Origin: Granulicella tundricola MP5ACTX9
GTDB taxonomy: Bacteria > Acidobacteriota > Terriglobia > Terriglobales > Acidobacteriaceae
Direction: 5' to 3'
DNA length: 64,000 bases
Assembly (NCBI RefSeq): GCF_000178975.2
Contig: NC_015064.1
Coordinates: forward strand, 2,108,001 to 2,172,000
Of this stretch, positions 61,214 through 64,000 are shown piece after piece (position 1 is the stretch's first letter; each line of letters opens with the position of its first letter). Made by a program: the position numbers and the translations under genes. The notes beneath the pieces are model-generated. The model was not told the origin of the DNA. It saw nothing but the letters and a program-made list of their open reading frames with translations, and did no database searches.

Positions 61214-62581
61214 ATGGAAGAGATCGTAGACGACGTGATCGTGGTGGAAGCGCCGCAGATTGAGATGGCCTCGCTGGAATCAAAGGCGCTCAACGCGACG
61301 CTGTGGACGATCTTGTCTTATGGGGCGGCGCAGGGGCTGAGGGTCGTCAACAGTCTGGTGCTGACGCGGTTGCTGCTGCCGGAGGCGTTTGGCGAGCTAT
61401 CGCTGGTGATGACGCTGATTGTGGGGATGACGCTGCTGTCCGATTTGGGGTTGGAGCCGAGCATCATCCAAAGCAAGCATGGGGATGAACCACTTTTTTT
61501 GAATACGGCGTGGACGCTGCAGGCGATGCGCGGATGCGTGCTTTGGCTGGTGGCCGTGGCGTTGGCATGGCCGGCTGCGAAGTTCTATCACGATCCGCAA
61601 CTGGTGTACGTGCTGCCGGTGCTGGCGCTGACGACAATTTTGAATGGCTTCAACAGCGTGGGGCTGTTTACGTTGGCGCGGCATATGGGGGTCAGGCGGC
61701 TGTTTGCGCTGGACTTCAGCACGCAGATCCTGACGCTGGCGGTGACGGTGACGTGGGCTTACTATCGGCCGTCTGTGTGGGCGCTGGTGGTGGGGAGTCT
61801 TTTTGCTGCGACTTACCGGCTGGTGCTGAGTCATCAGAAGAAGATTGTGCCTGGGGTGCGGAACAGGCTGTGCTGGGATAAGGCTTCGATCCACGAGATT
61901 GTGCGGTTTGGGAAGTGGATCGTGCTGGGGACGGCGTTCTTCTTCTTTGCCTCGCAGGCGGACCGGTTGATCCTGGGCAAACTGGTGAGCCTGACGATGC
62001 TGGGGATCTACCTGATTGCGTTTCAGATCTCCGACATTCCGCGGTCTGTGATTGGGGCGCTTTCGTCGCAGGTGGGCTATCCGTTTGTGGCGAAGATCAT
62101 TCATTTGCCGATGGCGGAGTTTCGGGCGCAATTTCTGAAGTACAGGGCTTATGGATTGCTGATTGGTGCGGCGCTGCTGGCGGCGATGATCGTGTGGGGT
62201 AACCTGCTGATTCTGAAGCTTTACCCGGTGAGGTATCACGAGGGGGCTTGGATCATTCCGGTGCTGGCGGCGGGGCTTTGGCACACGATGCTCTACAACA
62301 CGACTCGGCCGGTGCTGTTTTCTCTGGGGAAATCAAGCTACAACGCTTATGGGAATGCGGCTTATTGCGTGGCGATCCTGGCGGGGATACCGGTGGCGTA
62401 TCACTTCTATGGGCTGGTTGGGGCCGTGGTTGCGGTGGCCGCGGGAGACCTTCCGCTGTATGTGGTGACGCAGTTTGGGGCTACGCGTGAGGGGATGAAG
62501 CCGCTGTGGCAGGATCTGCAGTTGACGATTGCGCTTCTTGGGATGATCGCGATCTTTTTTGGTTTGCGCCGGGCCTTTTAG
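61214..62581 (+). CDS. Polysaccharide/oligosaccharide flippase (Wzx-like, MOP superfamily)
   Basis: An integral membrane protein of 455 residues with 12 or more hydrophobic segments, starting KALNATLWTILSYGAAQGLRVVNSLVLTRLLLPEAFGELSLVMTLIVGMTLLSDLGLEPSIIQSK. This is the hallmark N-terminus of lipopolysaccharide/exopolysaccharide flippases, with the family core FGKWIVLGTAFFFFASQADRLILGKLVSLTMLGIYLIAFQISDIPRSVIGAL. It translocates lipid-linked glycans across the inner membrane. Start is ATG 61214 (MEEIVDD); codons upstream to 61148 are unlikely. The NRPS gene starts 4 bases after its stop, so both appear to be in one operon, perhaps for a cell-surface glycopeptide or lipid. Confidence 0.88.
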   Translation: MEEIVDDVIVVEAPQIEMASLESKALNATLWTILSYGAAQGLRVVNSLVLTRLLLPEAFGELSLVMTLIVGMTLLSDLGLEPSIIQSKHGDEPLFLNTAWTLQAMRGCVLWLVAVALAWPAAKFYHDPQLVYVLPVLALTTILNGFNSVGLFTLARHMGVRRLFALDFSTQILTLAVTVTWAYYRPSVWALVVGSLFAATYRLVLSHQKKIVPGVRNRLCWDKASIHEIVRFGKWIVLGTAFFFFASQADRLILGKLVSLTMLGIYLIAFQISDIPRSVIGALSSQVGYPFVAKIIHLPMAEFRAQFLKYRAYGLLIGAALLAAMIVWGNLLILKLYPVRYHEGAWIIPVLAAGLWHTMLYNTTRPVLFSLGKSSYNAYGNAAYCVAILAGIPVAYHFYGLVGAVVAVAAGDLPLYVVTQFGATREGMKPLWQDLQLTIALLGMIAIFFGLRRAF

Positions 62582-62585
62582 AGGG

Positions 62586-64000
62586 ATGATGGTGGAAGCA
62601 AATTCTAAGTCAGGATTGTTGATGACGCAGTTGAATGCCGTACGCGACGAGGAGATGAAAGTGGCCGTTGGGGGCTCGCTGGGGTCGCTGTTTGAACAGG
62701 CTCGTATGCGGCATGGGGCGCGGGTTGCGGTTTCGATGGGTGCGGATGCTGTGACGTATGAGGCGCTGGGGGCGCGGGCGGATGCTGTTGCCGCAGGGCT
62801 GGCGCGGAGGGGCGTGGGACGCGGGGCGGTGGTGGCGATTTTGATGGAGCGGTCTGTTGATCTGGTCGCGGCCATGCTGGGAGTGGTGAAGGCCGGGGCG
62901 GCTTATCTGCCGATCGATCCGGCTTACCCTGAGGCGAGGGTGGCGGAGACGCTGGCGGATGCGCGGCCGATGGTGGTGATCGGCAAGGGTGGGGTTTCGG
63001 TGGAGGAGCTTGCTGCCGGTGCTGGGGGCGAGGTTGCTGGTGAGGGTGCTGGTGCGGAGGACCTGGCTTACATCATCTATACGTCGGGCTCGACCGGTAA
63101 GCCGAAGGGCGTGATGGTGAGCCACGGGAATGTGGCTCGGCTGTTTAGTGCGACGGATGGCTGGTTTCACTTTGACGAGAACGATGTGTGGACGATGTTT
63201 CATTCGTTCTCGTTCGACTTCAGCGTGTGGGAGATGTGGGGGCCGCTGCTGACGGGTGGGAGGCTGGTGATTGTGCCGTTTGGGGTGAGCCGGTCGCCGG
63301 AAGACTTTTATGCTCTGCTGGCGGATGAAGGTGTGACGGTGCTGAACCAGACGCCGTCTGCGTTCAACCTGCTGGTGCAGGCTGAGGGGCGTGTGGGTCG
63401 CAAACCTCTGGCGCTGCGGACGGTGATCTTCGGCGGGGAGGCTTTGAATCTGCGGGCGCTGAAGCCGTGGTTCGAGCGACATGGGGATCAACGGCCTGAG
63501 CTGGTGAATATGTACGGGATTACCGAGACGACGGTGCATGTGACGTATCGGCGAATCACTGCGGAGGATGCGGAGCGGGAGACGGACAGCCTGATCGGTG
63601 AGGCGATTCCGGATCTGCAACTTCATCTGCTGGATGGGGAGTTGAAGCCTGTGGCGGTGGGGGAGACGGGCGAGATCTGTGTCGGTGGGGCGGGAGTGGC
63701 GCTGGGCTATTTGAATCGGGCTGAGCTTACGGCGGAACGATTTGTCGATGATCCGTTTGTAAGTGGGGGTGTCAGCGGAGCGAAGATGTATCGGTCTGGT
63801 GATCTTGCGAAGCGGCGTGAGGATGGGGAGCTTGTTTACATGGGGCGGGCTGACCGGCAGGTGAAGGTGAATGGGTTCAGGATCGAACTGGGCGAGATTG
63901 AGGCTGCGCTGGTGGAATTCGCGGGTGTGGCGCAGGCTTGCGTTGTGCCTTTGATGGGGGACGGTGGGGTTCAACGGCTGGCGGCTTACTTTGTTGCGGC
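62586..64000 (+). CDS. Non-ribosomal peptide synthetase, N-terminal adenylation domain (partial at right edge)
   Basis: The gene runs off the right end after about 471 codons. It begins directly with an adenylation domain, with no condensation domain in front, so it is probably an initiation module. Core motifs are intact: LTYEALGARAD-like start, AYLPIDPAYP, YIIYTSGSTGKPKGVMVSH, NMYGITETTVHVTY, GEIPDLQ-like and GETGEICVGGAGVALGY, YRSGDLAKRREDGELVYMGRADRQVKVNGFRIELGEIEAAL. The substrate-binding residues read D, F, W (FDFSVWEMW), N (VLNQTPSAF), I, G (VIFGGEAL), M (NMYGI), V, H (TTVHVTY), matching the threonine code DFWNIGMVHK. The start may be ATG 62586, 62589 or a later in-frame ATG. Confidence 0.88.
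   Translation, partial: MMVEANSKSGLLMTQLNAVRDEEMKVAVGGSLGSLFEQARMRHGARVAVSMGADAVTYEALGARADAVAAGLARRGVGRGAVVAILMERSVDLVAAMLGVVKAGAAYLPIDPAYPEARVAETLADARPMVVIGKGGVSVEELAAGAGGEVAGEGAGAEDLAYIIYTSGSTGKPKGVMVSHGNVARLFSATDGWFHFDENDVWTMFHSFSFDFSVWEMWGPLLTGGRLVIVPFGVSRSPEDFYALLADEGVTVLNQTPSAFNLLVQAEGRVGRKPLALRTVIFGGEALNLRALKPWFERHGDQRPELVNMYGITETTVHVTYRRITAEDAERETDSLIGEAIPDLQLHLLDGELKPVAVGETGEICVGGAGVALGYLNRAELTAERFVDDPFVSGGVSGAKMYRSGDLAKRREDGELVYMGRADRQVKVNGFRIELGEIEAALVEFAGVAQACVVPLMGDGGVQRLAAYFVA

Noticed and set aside
62610..63974. 454-codon open frame antisense to the NRPS adenylation domain
   Set aside because: The forward strand encodes all adenylation motifs; the reverse translation is Arg/His/Pro-rich without any recognisable domain.

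Overview
The window looks like a chromosome segment of an Acidobacteriota member, most likely class Terriglobia (the Granulicella, Terriglobus or Edaphobacter group). The basis is the mix of families: very large Oar-like TonB-dependent receptors with an N-terminal carboxypeptidase-regulatory domain, CRTAC1/ASPIC-UnbV proteins, the futalosine menaquinone enzyme MqnC, and high-GC genes rich in GGG and GTG codons. Genus is an inference. I see no transposase, integrase, phage gene or CRISPR array.

Left part (1-16.3 kb). A DNA-repair pair (partial DUF4130/UdgX-type gene and its radical SAM partner) is followed by a secreted Nif3-like protein, greB, hpt, lgt, a DUF3617 protein, a DUF45/SprT-like metalloprotease, two small secreted helical proteins, and a TPR gene translationally coupled to uvrA. 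A GH3 beta-glycosidase diverges from uvrA.

Central part (16.4-40.6 kb). This is an arabinan/arabinoside utilisation locus: two GH51 enzymes, a GH43 arabinanase-like enzyme, a GH127-type DUF1680 enzyme with its Zn/Cys site, a GH5-like hydrolase, a DUF4965-family secreted enzyme, one giant TonB receptor, three TPR proteins, two CRTAC1 beta-propeller proteins and a LacI regulator. No SusD is present. Four copies of a 14-bp operator-like palindrome (consensus TGTAAMCGGTTRCA) lie in the promoter regions of all six inferred transcription units, which predicts a single LacI regulon. A tRNA-Ser(GGA) gene sits at the right border with its 3' end facing the locus.

Right part (40.9-64 kb). Two carboxypeptidase-regulatory-like secreted proteins precede an ECF sigma factor, a small Cys/His protein gene whose open frame runs antisense into the sigma gene, ApbE, a Gfo/Idh/MocA oxidoreductase, a second GH3 enzyme with a PA14-type insert, a Crp/Fnr regulator, a receiver protein with a zinc ribbon, mqnC, two TonB receptors, a small Cys/His membrane protein, a Fur-family regulator, a flippase, and the start of a non-ribosomal peptide synthetase whose adenylation code reads as threonine.

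Non-coding structure is rich. A two-palindrome intergenic element occurs twice (about 1.5-1.88 kb and 45.98-46.33 kb) with identical internal spacing. Several REP-like palindrome families and CAACGG/CAACTG-type hexamer tracts fill many gene gaps. Two genes (the radical SAM gene and one TonB receptor) have conserved N-termini that can only begin at ATC, ATT or CTG.
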